Positions 16,909 to 25,350 of a stretch of DNA of 34,292 nt are shown here, piece after piece (position 1 is the first letter of the stretch; every line of letters begins with the position of its first letter). The DNA is taken from positions 1-34,292 of the forward strand of contig CAIKLL010000030.1 of the NCBI GenBank assembly GCA_903828265.1, read 5' to 3'. The notes beneath the pieces were generated by a model. That model was not told the DNA's origin. It saw only the letters and a list, made by a program, of their open reading frames with translations, and did no database searches. The DNA is from an uncultured Rickettsiales bacterium (GTDB lineage: Bacteria; Pseudomonadota; Alphaproteobacteria; Rickettsiales; Rickettsiaceae). The translations under genes and the position numbers were made by a program.

Positions 16909-16937
16909 TTTACTAATATTAAATCAGCCTCTATAAT
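16909..16937 (+). promoter_or_regulatory. Predicted sigma70 promoter of lptD, with overlapping hairpin
   Basis: TTTACT (16909-16914) and a perfect TATAAT (16932-16937) are separated by exactly 17 bp, so transcription would start near 16944 and give a leader of about 32 nt before the lptD ATG. The -10 sits in the loop of a small inverted repeat (AGCCT at 16926-16930, AGGCT at 16938-16942) followed by six T. That would look like an intrinsic terminator for any plus-strand transcript arriving from upstream. Confidence 0.6.
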
Positions 16938-16975
16938 AGGCTTTTTTAATTATAATTAGTTTTAAATTAATTTAA

Positions 16976-19087
16976 ATGCAGTCTTTTGGCAATTTTTTAT
17001 TAGTTCTAATCATTTTTTGCACTGCACAAAATAGTTATGCGGTAGGTCTGAAAGTAGCAGAAAACGACTTAGTTACATTAAAGGCTGATCTTATAAAATA
17101 CGATGATAATTCTGAAACATTAGCAGCAAACGGCAATGTTTATGTTTCTATGGGACCCTACATACTAAGAGCCGATAGCCTATATTACGATATCAAAAAA
17201 GATGTATTATTTGCTGAAGGCAATATCAGAATTAAAGATGAGCAAGGAAGAATCGCTACCGGACAAAGAGCAGTGTTAAAAGACAAACTCAAAAAGGCAC
17301 TGATCGATGAATTCCTTTTGAAACTGCCTGATGATTCCCTGGTAATGGCCGCATATGGGACTAGAAATGATACAAATAAATTTGGGCTGTATAAAGCAGT
17401 TTTTAGCCCGTGTAAAGTTTATTGTGCAAATAAACCTATTTGGCAAATGAGAGCAAAAGATACGGATATAGATTATGAAAAACAAAGAATAACGTATAAA
17501 AACATGTTTTTTGAGGTTTTCGGTCTTCCCGTAGCCTATTTTCCCTATTTTTTCCATCCGACGCCGGCGGCTGATGCAAAATCAGGACTCCTAATTCCTG
17601 AAATTACTAGAAGTAAATTTGTTTTACCAATATATTTTAGGGCCAAACCTAATCTAGACCTTACCGTAAGTCCCCATATATCAAAAAGCCATACGATTTT
17701 TCATGGAGAACTCAGGCACCTTATTCAATACGGTAGTTATGAAGTAAAAGGTAGTTATAGCCATCATCCATACTACAAAGGAGAAAAGCATTCAAAACCT
17801 CACAGATATACTATATTCGCCAACGGTAATTTTTATAAAGATAAAATTAATTATGGTTTTAACTTAAATAGAGCTTCCGATAAAGCGTATCTTGTCAATG
17901 ATTTTGAAAATTATGCAAGCTACCTGGAGTCAAAGGTTTATGCAAATAAGGTAGATAAAACTGATTATCTTTCCCTTGAAGGATACTCATTTCAAGGTTT
18001 CAGAGCAAGTGATAAAAAGAATAAAGCTCCAATCGTCTTTCCACGAGTTAGAGTACAAAAAGTAATAGCTATAGATGAAGAGGAAACTACCCTTTTTCGA
18101 CTCAAAAATAACTCCATAGCTTATAACGAAGATTATGAAAGACAATTAGCAAGAAACGCTTTGGAATTAACGTTAAGTAAAAAAATAATAACTTCAAACG
18201 GACATTTATTCAACCTTGCTTTAGCTAATAGAAGTGATTTATATTGGTATAGTTCTAATAATTTTTCACCCAATACGGAAAAAGAAAAGGTATGGGCTAG
18301 AAATATTCCTGAATTTCATGCAAAATGGCGTTACCCCTTAGTACGGGACATCTTTGGGGCTGTAACAGCTAAAATAGAACCGATTGCAACTGCTTTTATC
18401 GGTAAAAATTACAATAAAGATTTTGAGAAATTTGCTCTTATTGATATAAGCAAATATGAATTATCCGAATATAATCTATTTAGTCCCAATAAGTTTAGCG
18501 GTATAGACTATCACGATTATGGTAAAAGATTCAGTTACGGAATTAATGGCTCTTTACTTTTCGAACAATATTATTTGGATGTCTTCTTAGGTCAGTTAAT
18601 TTATCAGAACAACATTAATGCAAAAGGTAATAAAGATTATGTGGGGAGCTCATCAATCGATATAGCTAATAATCTGAAGTTATATTATAGATTTAGAAAA
18701 GATAAAAAGCTAAACCCAATAAGAGATGAAGTGGGTGTTACAACTAATTCAAAAAAGCTAACTACTACCTTATCCTTCTCCAAATTAAATAATATCTCAA
18801 AATATTATTCGGATGATGGTTTAGTATTTCCTGAAAATAAGGTTAGCCAGATTAGTTTAAGTGTAGGTTACCAGATATTCGAAACATTAAAAGTTGATAC
18901 TGGCACGCAATTTGATATAACAAAAAAAACCAGGTTGTTAAATAGAAGTATACAGGTGACATATATCATGGACTGTGTTAGTATTACCGGACGCTTTTAT
19001 GATAACTTTACCCATGACAAAAGTAGAGGGATCAAAAAGAATAGTAGCAAAACTTTTGCTATCGGATTAAAAGTCTTAAACATGTGA
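16976..19087 (+). CDS. lptD: LPS-assembly outer-membrane protein LptD
   Basis: A 703-residue outer-membrane beta barrel that, with LptE, inserts LPS into the outer leaflet. Residues 1-22 form a signal peptide ending in SYA. Residues 30-130 are the OstA/LptA-like domain (LAANGNVYVS, RADSLYYD, LFAEGNIRIKD). The LptD signature follows: two cysteines C146 and C150, then VFGLPVAYFPYFFHPTPAA (about 180-199). The remaining 500 residues are alternating beta strands ending near the barrel closure. A third cysteine in the C-terminal MDCVSITGRFY may take part in a disulfide with the N-terminal pair. Length fits rickettsial LptD. It is followed 9 bp later by the SurA-like gene, the usual alphaproteobacterial order. 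Confidence 0.92.
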   Translation: MQSFGNFLLVLIIFCTAQNSYAVGLKVAENDLVTLKADLIKYDDNSETLAANGNVYVSMGPYILRADSLYYDIKKDVLFAEGNIRIKDEQGRIATGQRAVLKDKLKKALIDEFLLKLPDDSLVMAAYGTRNDTNKFGLYKAVFSPCKVYCANKPIWQMRAKDTDIDYEKQRITYKNMFFEVFGLPVAYFPYFFHPTPAADAKSGLLIPEITRSKFVLPIYFRAKPNLDLTVSPHISKSHTIFHGELRHLIQYGSYEVKGSYSHHPYYKGEKHSKPHRYTIFANGNFYKDKINYGFNLNRASDKAYLVNDFENYASYLESKVYANKVDKTDYLSLEGYSFQGFRASDKKNKAPIVFPRVRVQKVIAIDEEETTLFRLKNNSIAYNEDYERQLARNALELTLSKKIITSNGHLFNLALANRSDLYWYSSNNFSPNTEKEKVWARNIPEFHAKWRYPLVRDIFGAVTAKIEPIATAFIGKNYNKDFEKFALIDISKYELSEYNLFSPNKFSGIDYHDYGKRFSYGINGSLLFEQYYLDVFLGQLIYQNNINAKGNKDYVGSSSIDIANNLKLYYRFRKDKKLNPIRDEVGVTTNSKKLTTTLSFSKLNNISKYYSDDGLVFPENKVSQISLSVGYQIFETLKVDTGTQFDITKKTRLLNRSIQVTYIMDCVSITGRFYDNFTHDKSRGIKKNSSKTFAIGLKVLNM

Positions 19088-19096
19088 GATTAATTT

Positions 19097-19984
19097 ATGA
19101 AATATTTAATTAGTATAATTATTTTCTTCTTTTCAGTAAACGTCTTTGCAAAACAGCAAGATATAGTGGCTATCGTAAATGATAAACCAATTACGATGTA
19201 CGAATTTACTGCAAGAAAAAAAATGATTATTGCTTTAAACAAAGTAGATAATTCCGATCTTACTACCGATAAGCAGTTAAACAAAAACGTTCTAAATCTT
19301 CTAATTGATGAAGAATTATTAAATCAACATGCAGAAAAAACAGGAATTAAAATCTCTGAACCAGAAATCAATAGTGCAATATTAACTATCGAAGAGAGGA
19401 ATAAAATGCCTAAGGGTTATTTGCTCCAATATATGAAAGAGCTAGGCATAAATGCAGATAGTTTCAAGAAACAAATAAAAAGTGAATTAATTAAATACAA
19501 TATTGTTAGTAGTCTTTCTAATTCAATTTCAGTTAGCCCTAAAGAACTAGATGTAGCAGTAATTAATAGCGGATATGAAGATTTTAATATTACAGCCTGG
19601 ATATTTACTTCCCTTAATTCTGATGATAAAAACTTAAATAAAATGCAAAAACTTCAGAAGACCCCTACAGATTGTAACAAAATAGAAAATAAATTATATG
19701 CTGATTTTGCAAGTGGCGAAAAAATTGAACGTAAATTAAAGGATTTAGGAGATAAAACAAAATCTGTTATCTTAGATACAAATGAAAATAGTTGGAGTAA
19801 CATTTATCAAGAAGATGATAAGTTTAAACTAGTTTTAGTTTGCACAAAAAAAGCTTCCGTATCAGGGGATGAAATTAATAAAGTTAAAAGCTTTTTATCT
19901 AATCAAAAAATGTCTAAGAAAGCTGAAAAGTTTTTTAAAGATCTTAAATCAAAAGCCTATATAAGTATTTTACTGAACGATTAA
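19097..19984 (+). CDS. surA: SurA-like periplasmic chaperone
   Basis: A 295-residue exported protein: signal peptide to about residue 18 (FSVNVFA), then a SurA N-terminal domain (about 19-150) with IVAIVNDKPITMYEF, the LLIDEELLNQHAEKTGIKIS helix and a SALS-like connecting region. The last 140 residues are shorter than a full parvulin tandem; a strand ITAWIFTSL and a terminal FKLVLVCTKK hint at one degenerate parvulin-type domain, without a recognisable active site. SurA helps outer-membrane barrels such as LptD to fold, so the 9-bp spacing to lptD makes sense. Chaperone function is likely; prolyl isomerase activity is doubtful. No pdxA or ksgA follows, unlike in several other proteobacteria. 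Confidence 0.8.
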   Translation: MKYLISIIIFFFSVNVFAKQQDIVAIVNDKPITMYEFTARKKMIIALNKVDNSDLTTDKQLNKNVLNLLIDEELLNQHAEKTGIKISEPEINSAILTIEERNKMPKGYLLQYMKELGINADSFKKQIKSELIKYNIVSSLSNSISVSPKELDVAVINSGYEDFNITAWIFTSLNSDDKNLNKMQKLQKTPTDCNKIENKLYADFASGEKIERKLKDLGDKTKSVILDTNENSWSNIYQEDDKFKLVLVCTKKASVSGDEINKVKSFLSNQKMSKKAEKFFKDLKSKAYISILLND

Positions 19985-20343
19985 TAATTAAGCAGCCGCC
20001 TTATTAAGAAACCAAGCTAGAAAAGGTAAATATAGGCGTTTTTATAGACAAAACATATTCCTTTTGTAAAAAAAGGTGAGTAAATCTAAAAATACATGCA
20101 AAATTCATTTAATTATAAAATTATCATTAAATTTAAGAGGGAGTTAGTACTTCGCTTTCTATTATTACCAAAAAATTCCAAGAAAGCTAAGTTCAAAACG
20201 TTTTAAACCAACTAATAAAAAAGACATTTCAAAGGTGATTGCTACTAGAGATAGAATATAATTTAAGGAGCCTCCAAGCTACTTAATATTTCTCTTAATA
20301 TAAATTGAACTAAGTAGTAAAGCTGTTATTGATAGTTTAATAT
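19985..20343. other. Non-coding gap between convergent surA and rbfA
   Basis: 359 bp without a credible gene or tRNA. It holds a perfect 9-base palindrome GGAGCCTCC near 20267-20275, and beside it an inverted repeat CTACTTA (20279-20285)/TAAGTAG (20311-20317). CCTTTT...AAAAGG at about 20060-20077 is another weak hairpin. None has a convincing T-run, so no terminator for either converging gene is assigned. Confidence 0.5.
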
Positions 20344-20739
20344 TTATAATTTATTAAGCAATAGATTAATTTTAGCTGCATTTTCAAAGGCTTGATCATA
20401 AAAAAATCTAATTTCAGGCGAATATTTTAAATTTATCTCTTTTGTCACATACTGCCTAATGATATATCTTGATTCTTCAAGTGCTTTTAAAATCTCCTCT
20501 TCTGATAATTTTGTATTAAAGGGTAAAAAGTAACAATTGGCAACTTTTAGATCAGGAGTGATATTAACCTTAGTAATTGTTAAAGGTATCGGAATAAGCC
20601 TCATATCTATCCCTTTTCCTTTCATAAGACAGTCAATTATAGCAGCCCCTATTATCTGAGATACTTTAAGTTGCCGTTGTGACTGCGGTTTTTCTCGATC
20701 TTTAAGCTTAAAGGTGCTTTTGCTCTTGAACAATTTCAA
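20344..20739 (-). CDS. rbfA: 30S ribosome-binding factor A
   Basis: A roughly 130-residue RbfA, a KH-fold assembly factor needed for 16S rRNA maturation. Family features are the [15 protein letters not shown] start of the first helix, the [17 protein letters not shown] strand and [23 protein letters not shown] at the end. There is no ATG at the start: the first possible initiator is TTG at 20739, and another TTG at 20733 is 9 nt after an AGAGG element, so it fits spacing better. Either way the gene overlaps the end of infB by about 30 bp, indicating coupled translation. It is the last gene of the rimP-nusA-infB-rbfA operon here; no truB follows. Confidence 0.9.
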   Translation of the reverse strand: MKLFKSKSTFKLKDREKPQSQRQLKVSQIIGAAIIDCLMKGKGIDMRLIPIPLTITKVNITPDLKVANCYFLPFNTKLSEEEILKALEESRYIIRQYVTKEINLKYSPEIRFFYDQAFENAAKINLLLNKL

Positions 20740-23143
20740 ATACCTCTACCAAATCCCCTACTTTAATATCATCATAATTTTCAAAAGCAATACCGCATTC
20801 AAAGCCTTCATTTACCTCTTTTACATCTTCTTTAAAACGCTTCAAGGTTTTAAGTTTACCTTCGTGAATAACTACATTATCGCGAAGTAATCTAACACCT
20901 GCACCCCTTTTAATTATACCTTTTGTTACATAACTTCCGGCAACTTTACCTACTTTGGAGACATTAAACACTTCACGGATCTCAACGGAACCGATATAAA
21001 TCTCACGAATTACAGGCGATAGCATACCACTCATGATGGCTTTAATATCGTCAATTAAATTATATATTATTGAATAATATCTAATATCAACCTTGTTTTT
21101 CTCCGCATCGGCTCTGGCTGCTGTATTTGATCTGACATTAAAACCAAGAATTATTGCTCCAGTTGCTTTAGAAAGGGTAACATCAGATTCGGTAATAGCC
21201 CCAACACCTTGATGAATGATTCTTAGTTTTACCTCGTCACTAATAATTTTATTTAAACTGCCAATTATAGCTTCAATTGAACCATGAACATCACCTTTAA
21301 TAATTATCGGCAATTCTTTGATCTTAGTATCACCGGAAGCTTTTTGGAATAAATCTTCTAGGCTAGTTTTGGAAGCGGTAACTTTATTTTCTTTTGATTT
21401 TCGAATTCTATATTCGGTGATATCTCTAGCTTGTTTTTCTGTCATAACGACATTAAATAAATCCCCTGCTGACGGAGCAGTATTCAGACCAAAAATTTCA
21501 ACTACATACGAAGGAAGTGCCTCCAAGACTTGGTTGCCTTTGTCATTATTCATTTTCTTAATACGACCATAAGTTGTTCCAGCAACTATCAGGTCACCAT
21601 TTTTTAAGGTACCACGTTGTACTAAAACACTAGCAATTACTCCTTGCCCTTTATCTATTTTTGACTCAATCACTACACCGGAAGCTACAGTATTAGAATT
21701 TGCTTTTAGGTCCTCCATTTCTGCAACCAGTAAAATTGCCTCTTCAAGCTTATCAAGGTTCTTTTTTTCTTTCGCAGAAACTGGAACCACTACTACATCG
21801 CCACCAAGGTCTTCAGGAACTAACCCGTACTGTAATAACTCGTTTTTAACTTTTTCAATATTTGCATCCGGCTTATCAATCTTGTTAATTGCCAATATTA
21901 TAGGAACAGCAGCTGCTTTAGCATGACTTATTGCTTCAACGGTTTGAGCTTTAATTCCATCATCGGCTGCAACTACTAATACTACAATATCAGTAACCTT
22001 TGCTCCTCTTGTTCGCATTTCAGTGAAAGCTTCATGACCCGGAGTATCAATAAAAGTAATCATTCTATTGTCAGTCATTTTAACACTATAAGCCCCTATG
22101 TGCTGGGTTATTCCACCTGCCTCACCTGCTGCCACGTCAGTCGATTTTAAAGCATCTAAAAGAGAGGTTTTACCATGATCAACATGCCCCATTACTGTAA
22201 CTATAGGAGCTCTTGGTTTTAGATCCTCAGGTCTATCTTCTTCATTATTAAGGATATTTTCTACATCTGACTCTTGTACTCTTTTAACAGAGTGACCAAA
22301 AGTAGTAACAACAAGTTCAGCCGTATCAGCATCAATTGACTGATTCGCTGTGGCCATAACTCCTAGTTTCATTAGTTCTCTTATAACATCGGTGACTCTT
22401 TCCGTCATTCTGTTTGATAATTCAGATACAGTAATAACTTCCGGTATGATCACTTCCCTGTAAACTTTATCTTGTTTTTTACCATCCAAGTTATCATTTT
22501 TACGCCTTTGTTTTGCCTTAGCACGCTGGATAGAAGCTAAACTTCTGGTTTTAGTTGGAACGTCTCCGGAATCTTCACTTAATAGGTTAAAAATATCAGA
22601 TTTTTTAATTTTTCTAGGTTCTATAACCTTCTGTTTAATTAAAGCTTTAGCGTCTTCTAATTTTTTCTTGTCAAACTCTTCTTCATCTTCAAGCAGCTTT
22701 TGTTTATTAGGTTTTAATGCTAAATCCCTTTTGTCAGCTCTAATACTATCGGTACCCTCTAAGTCTAAAGGTTTAACATTTTCTTTTGGAGATAAGTTAT
22801 CTAATTCTTTTTCTACCGACACAGACTGATTAATTTCAACAATCCTTGAAAGTGTACTAATTTTACTTTCATCAGCTTTATCCTCTTCACGTGCTTTTTG
22901 AAGTATAGATAGCCTTCTAGTTAGTTGTAAGTCATCAGTAGAAGTAGTTTCACTCTCGTTCATGAGATTCACTCCAGAAGTGACTACTCTACCACGTTTA
23001 ACTTCTACAACAACAGTAGATCCTGAAGAACTTACTGTCCTCGGCAAACTTCTAGGATAAGTGGTTTTCCCTAAGGTAAGTTTCCCCCCCCCAAGAGTTA
23101 ACTTTTTTGTTGCTTTGTCTTCTATGTCTTTATTATCTGTCAT
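20708..23143 (-). CDS. infB: Translation initiation factor IF-2
   Basis: An 811-residue GTPase that brings fMet-tRNA to the 30S subunit. The charged, low-complexity N-terminal region (1-230) precedes an IF2_N-like segment (about 232-285). The G domain shows G1 GHVDHGKT (319-326), G2 [11 protein letters not shown]3 DTPGH (366-370), G4 NKID (420-423) and G5 SAKE. Domains II, III and the fMet-tRNA-binding C domain follow (ending IVQEQKHL). Codons 18-20 are three consecutive GGG, a run of nine G (nine C at 23084-23092 on the plus strand), which is striking in this AT-rich DNA and a possible slippage site. The gene lies 83 bp after nusA; no ylxR-like gene fits in that gap. Confidence 0.96.
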   Translation of the reverse strand: MTDNKDIEDKATKKLTLGGGKLTLGKTTYPRSLPRTVSSSGSTVVVEVKRGRVVTSGVNLMNESETTSTDDLQLTRRLSILQKAREEDKADESKISTLSRIVEINQSVSVEKELDNLSPKENVKPLDLEGTDSIRADKRDLALKPNKQKLLEDEEEFDKKKLEDAKALIKQKVIEPRKIKKSDIFNLLSEDSGDVPTKTRSLASIQRAKAKQRRKNDNLDGKKQDKVYREVIIPEVITVSELSNRMTERVTDVIRELMKLGVMATANQSIDADTAELVVTTFGHSVKRVQESDVENILNNEEDRPEDLKPRAPIVTVMGHVDHGKTSLLDALKSTDVAAGEAGGITQHIGAYSVKMTDNRMITFIDTPGHEAFTEMRTRGAKVTDIVVLVVAADDGIKAQTVEAISHAKAAAVPIILAINKIDKPDANIEKVKNELLQYGLVPEDLGGDVVVVPVSAKEKKNLDKLEEAILLVAEMEDLKANSNTVASGVVIESKIDKGQGVIASVLVQRGTLKNGDLIVAGTTYGRIKKMNNDKGNQVLEALPSYVVEIFGLNTAPSAGDLFNVVMTEKQARDITEYRIRKSKENKVTASKTSLEDLFQKASGDTKIKELPIIIKGDVHGSIEAIIGSLNKIISDEVKLRIIHQGVGAITESDVTLSKATGAIILGFNVRSNTAARADAEKNKVDIRYYSIIYNLIDDIKAIMSGMLSPVIREIYIGSVEIREVFNVSKVGKVAGSYVTKGIIKRGAGVRLLRDNVVIHEGKLKTLKRFKEDVKEVNEGFECGIAFENYDDIKVGDLVEVFEIVQEQKHL

Positions 23144-23226
23144 GTTAAAATCTAAATACTTTATATTTTTGTGAAAAAAACTAGTCAGTTACACGGTATA
23201 CCTAAGACTCCCTTAATTCCACCAAG

Positions 23227-24717
23227 CTATTTACTTTGGGACTGCGCAAAACTGATTAATTCTTCTATGTCCTTAGTGTCCATGTGATCTTCCGGAACAA
23301 TATTTCTAAATTCTTCGACTGACATTTCTCCCAGATCTTCAATAGTTTTTACTCCGTACTCAGCTAATTTTAGTATATATTCGGGTGCAAGATCAAGAGC
23401 ATCTACTAATTCTTGTTCCACACCGAGTTGCTCTAGATCGTTAATAATTTTTTCATTCTGAGTTTCAATATATTTTATAGCACGGTTTTTCAGTTCTTTT
23501 ACCAATTTTTGGTCAAAACCTTGTATGGATTCAAGAAGTGTATTATCGGTACTGGCAATCTGATCTATAGTCGTAAAACCTTCTGCTGATAATAACTGCG
23601 CTAAAACTTCTTCTACACCCAGTCCTTTAATAAATAATTCTGTAGTATTAGTAAACTCTTCTGTTCTCCTTTTTGATTCTTGTTCTTCGGTCATTACATC
23701 AATTGTCCAACCGGTAATTTTAGATGCTAGGCGTACATTTTGACCGCGTCTACCAATAGCAAGACTAAGTTGATCATCCGGTACTACTATCTCCACTTTT
23801 CTTTTTCCCTCATCAAAAACAATTTTTGAAATTTGGGCAGGCGTCATTGAATTAATTACAAATTGAGCTACATTTTTATCCCATAATATTACATCAATTT
23901 TCTCTCCATGTAATTCATTAGTAATCGCACGTACCCTATTTCCCCTAACTCCAACACAAGATCCCACAGGGTCAATACTAACATCAGCAGCAAATACTGC
24001 CACTTTTGCTTTAGAACCCGGTTCCCGGGCAATTGCTTTTATTTCAATAATATTATCGTATATTTCGGGAACTTCCATCTCAAATAACTTTTCCAGAAAT
24101 TTATTATTTGTTCTGGATAAAAATATCTGAGGACCTTTCATTTCAGGTCTGACATCAAGAACAAACGCTTTAATTCTATCATTGATTTTAAATATTTCGC
24201 CTCTTATCTGCTGATCCCTTCCAAGTATTGCTTCTGCTCTTCCCACATCAACAATAATATTACCGAATTCTATTCTTTTAACTGTACCGTTTAAAATATC
24301 ACCTTTGCGATCTTTATAATCTTCATACTGACGTAAACGTTCCGCTTCTCCTACTTTTTGTACTATTACTTGTTTTGCTGTTTGAGCTGCAACTCTACCT
24401 AAATCAATTGGAGGTAATTTTTCTAAGATTTCTTCATCAATTTTAACATCAGGCTTAATAGACATAGCATCAGAAAGAGCAATTTCCGTAAATGTATTTT
24501 CAACTTTGTCTACCACTTTACGAACTCGATATAGTGTAATTTCACCAGTATTATGATTAATTTCTGCCTTGATATTATGCTCATGACCATACTTTTTACG
24601 GCCGGCTACTTGCACGGCTTGTTCCATTGCATCAATTAAATTTGCTCGTGGTATTCCGCGTTCCCTGGATACTGCTTCAACTATCTGCAGGATTTCTGCA
24701 TTACCTATGTTACTCAT
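23227..24717 (-). CDS. nusA: Transcription termination/antitermination factor NusA
   Basis: A 496-residue NusA. Domains in order: N-terminal RNA-polymerase-binding domain (1-130), S1 domain (about 135-200, RKGDILNGTVKRIEFGNIIVDVG), KH1 (SCVGVRGNRVRAI near 250), KH2 (LAIGRRGQNVRLAS near 318), and C-terminal helix-hairpin-helix/acidic repeats (360-496). It modulates pausing, intrinsic termination and antitermination. The ATG is preceded by AGGAGA about ten bases upstream. It sits 35 bp after rimP, the universal order. Its own operon leader contains a terminator hairpin, which makes NusA-dependent autoregulation plausible. Confidence 0.96.
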   Translation of the reverse strand: MSNIGNAEILQIVEAVSRERGIPRANLIDAMEQAVQVAGRKKYGHEHNIKAEINHNTGEITLYRVRKVVDKVENTFTEIALSDAMSIKPDVKIDEEILEKLPPIDLGRVAAQTAKQVIVQKVGEAERLRQYEDYKDRKGDILNGTVKRIEFGNIIVDVGRAEAILGRDQQIRGEIFKINDRIKAFVLDVRPEMKGPQIFLSRTNNKFLEKLFEMEVPEIYDNIIEIKAIAREPGSKAKVAVFAADVSIDPVGSCVGVRGNRVRAITNELHGEKIDVILWDKNVAQFVINSMTPAQISKIVFDEGKRKVEIVVPDDQLSLAIGRRGQNVRLASKITGWTIDVMTEEQESKRRTEEFTNTTELFIKGLGVEEVLAQLLSAEGFTTIDQIASTDNTLLESIQGFDQKLVKELKNRAIKYIETQNEKIINDLEQLGVEQELVDALDLAPEYILKLAEYGVKTIEDLGEMSVEEFRNIVPEDHMDTKDIEELISFAQSQSK

Positions 24718-24752
24718 TCCGATAATTCTCCTATAATATAACTAATAATTAC

Positions 24753-25235
24753 TTATTTCATCCCTTTTAATAATTGTCTAAATTCCTCATCGGTTAAAAC
24801 CAAATTAGCTCCCTTGATATTATCATAAGCAAAAACCAATTGAACATTTTTTGATTTTATTGTTATCTCTTTTCCTTTTACTTCGATTAACTTTCCCTTA
24901 AAACTAATTTTACCATTATGAGGTTCTTTTAATTTTAGTTTAATTTCTCTTCCTAAAAATCTTTCAAAATCCTGCAACTTGACTAATGGTCTCTCTATGC
25001 CAGCCGAGGCCACTTCAAGAAAATATTTATCTTTAATTATATCTTCAACATCTAGAATAGCTGAAACGTTTTTGCTAACTTCCCTACAATCTTTAACTTG
25101 TACTTTATTGCCGTCTTTACGATCAATTAGAATTTCAAGTACTTTTCTGCTTCCTCCTTGAAAACTTAACTTGACAAGCTCAAGCCCGAGGGAATCAATA
25201 ACAGGTTCTAATAGTAATCTGATTTTTTCTTCCAT
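24753..25235 (-). CDS. rimP: Ribosome maturation factor RimP
   Basis: About 160 residues, needed for 30S subunit maturation. The N-terminal domain begins MEEKIRLLLEPVIDSLGLEL and includes LEILIDRKDGN, CREVSKNVSAILDVED and LEVASAGIERPL, the RimP signature; the C-terminal Sm-like domain ends LTDEEFRQLLKGMK. The frame is open upstream to a GTG at 25280, but those extra codons would lie inside a terminator hairpin and are unlike any RimP N-terminus, so I choose the ATG at 25235. It is the first gene of the rimP-nusA-infB-rbfA operon, 35 bp ahead of nusA. Confidence 0.9.
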   Translation of the reverse strand: MEEKIRLLLEPVIDSLGLELVKLSFQGGSRKVLEILIDRKDGNKVQVKDCREVSKNVSAILDVEDIIKDKYFLEVASAGIERPLVKLQDFERFLGREIKLKLKEPHNGKISFKGKLIEVKGKEITIKSKNVQLVFAYDNIKGANLVLTDEEFRQLLKGMK

Positions 25236-25258
25236 TTGCAGTTTAATATGCTCACAAT

Positions 25259-25284
25259 AAAAAAGGCGGGCAAAACCCACCTTT
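25259..25284 (-). terminator. Intrinsic terminator/attenuator hairpin before rimP
   Basis: In minus-strand RNA AAAGGUGGG (25284-25276) pairs with CCCGCCUUU (25270-25262) over nine base pairs including one U-G wobble, with the loop UUUUG, and the U-run continues to 25259. It is the strongest GC stem in the region and on the plus strand the wobble becomes a C-A mismatch, so it is built for the minus strand. It lies downstream of both the helicase gene and a predicted promoter, and 23 bp before the rimP ATG. Confidence 0.8.
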
Positions 25285-25312
25285 AAATAAAATTATTATT
25301 TAAGTCTTCATA

Positions 25313-25341
25313 ATTGTATAATAATTATTTCACCAGTTCAA
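25313..25341 (-). promoter_or_regulatory. Predicted sigma70 promoter of rimP-nusA-infB-rbfA
   Basis: Minus-strand -35 TTGAAC (25336-25341) and -10 TACAAT (25313-25318, 5/6) are 17 bp apart. The start would be near 25306, giving a leader of about 70 nt that runs through the terminator hairpin at 25259-25284 before reaching rimP. The promoter lies between the helicase stop and the hairpin. Confidence 0.55.
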
Positions 25342-25350
25342 GGAAATAAT

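Noticed and set aside
20041-20080. Terminator between surA and rbfA (CCTTTT/AAAAGG)
   Set aside because: The stem is short and AT-rich, and no T-run follows on either strand.
25236-25280. GTG at 25280 as the rimP start
   Set aside because: The extra codons lie in a terminator stem-loop and its U-run, and add residues unlike known RimP N-termini.
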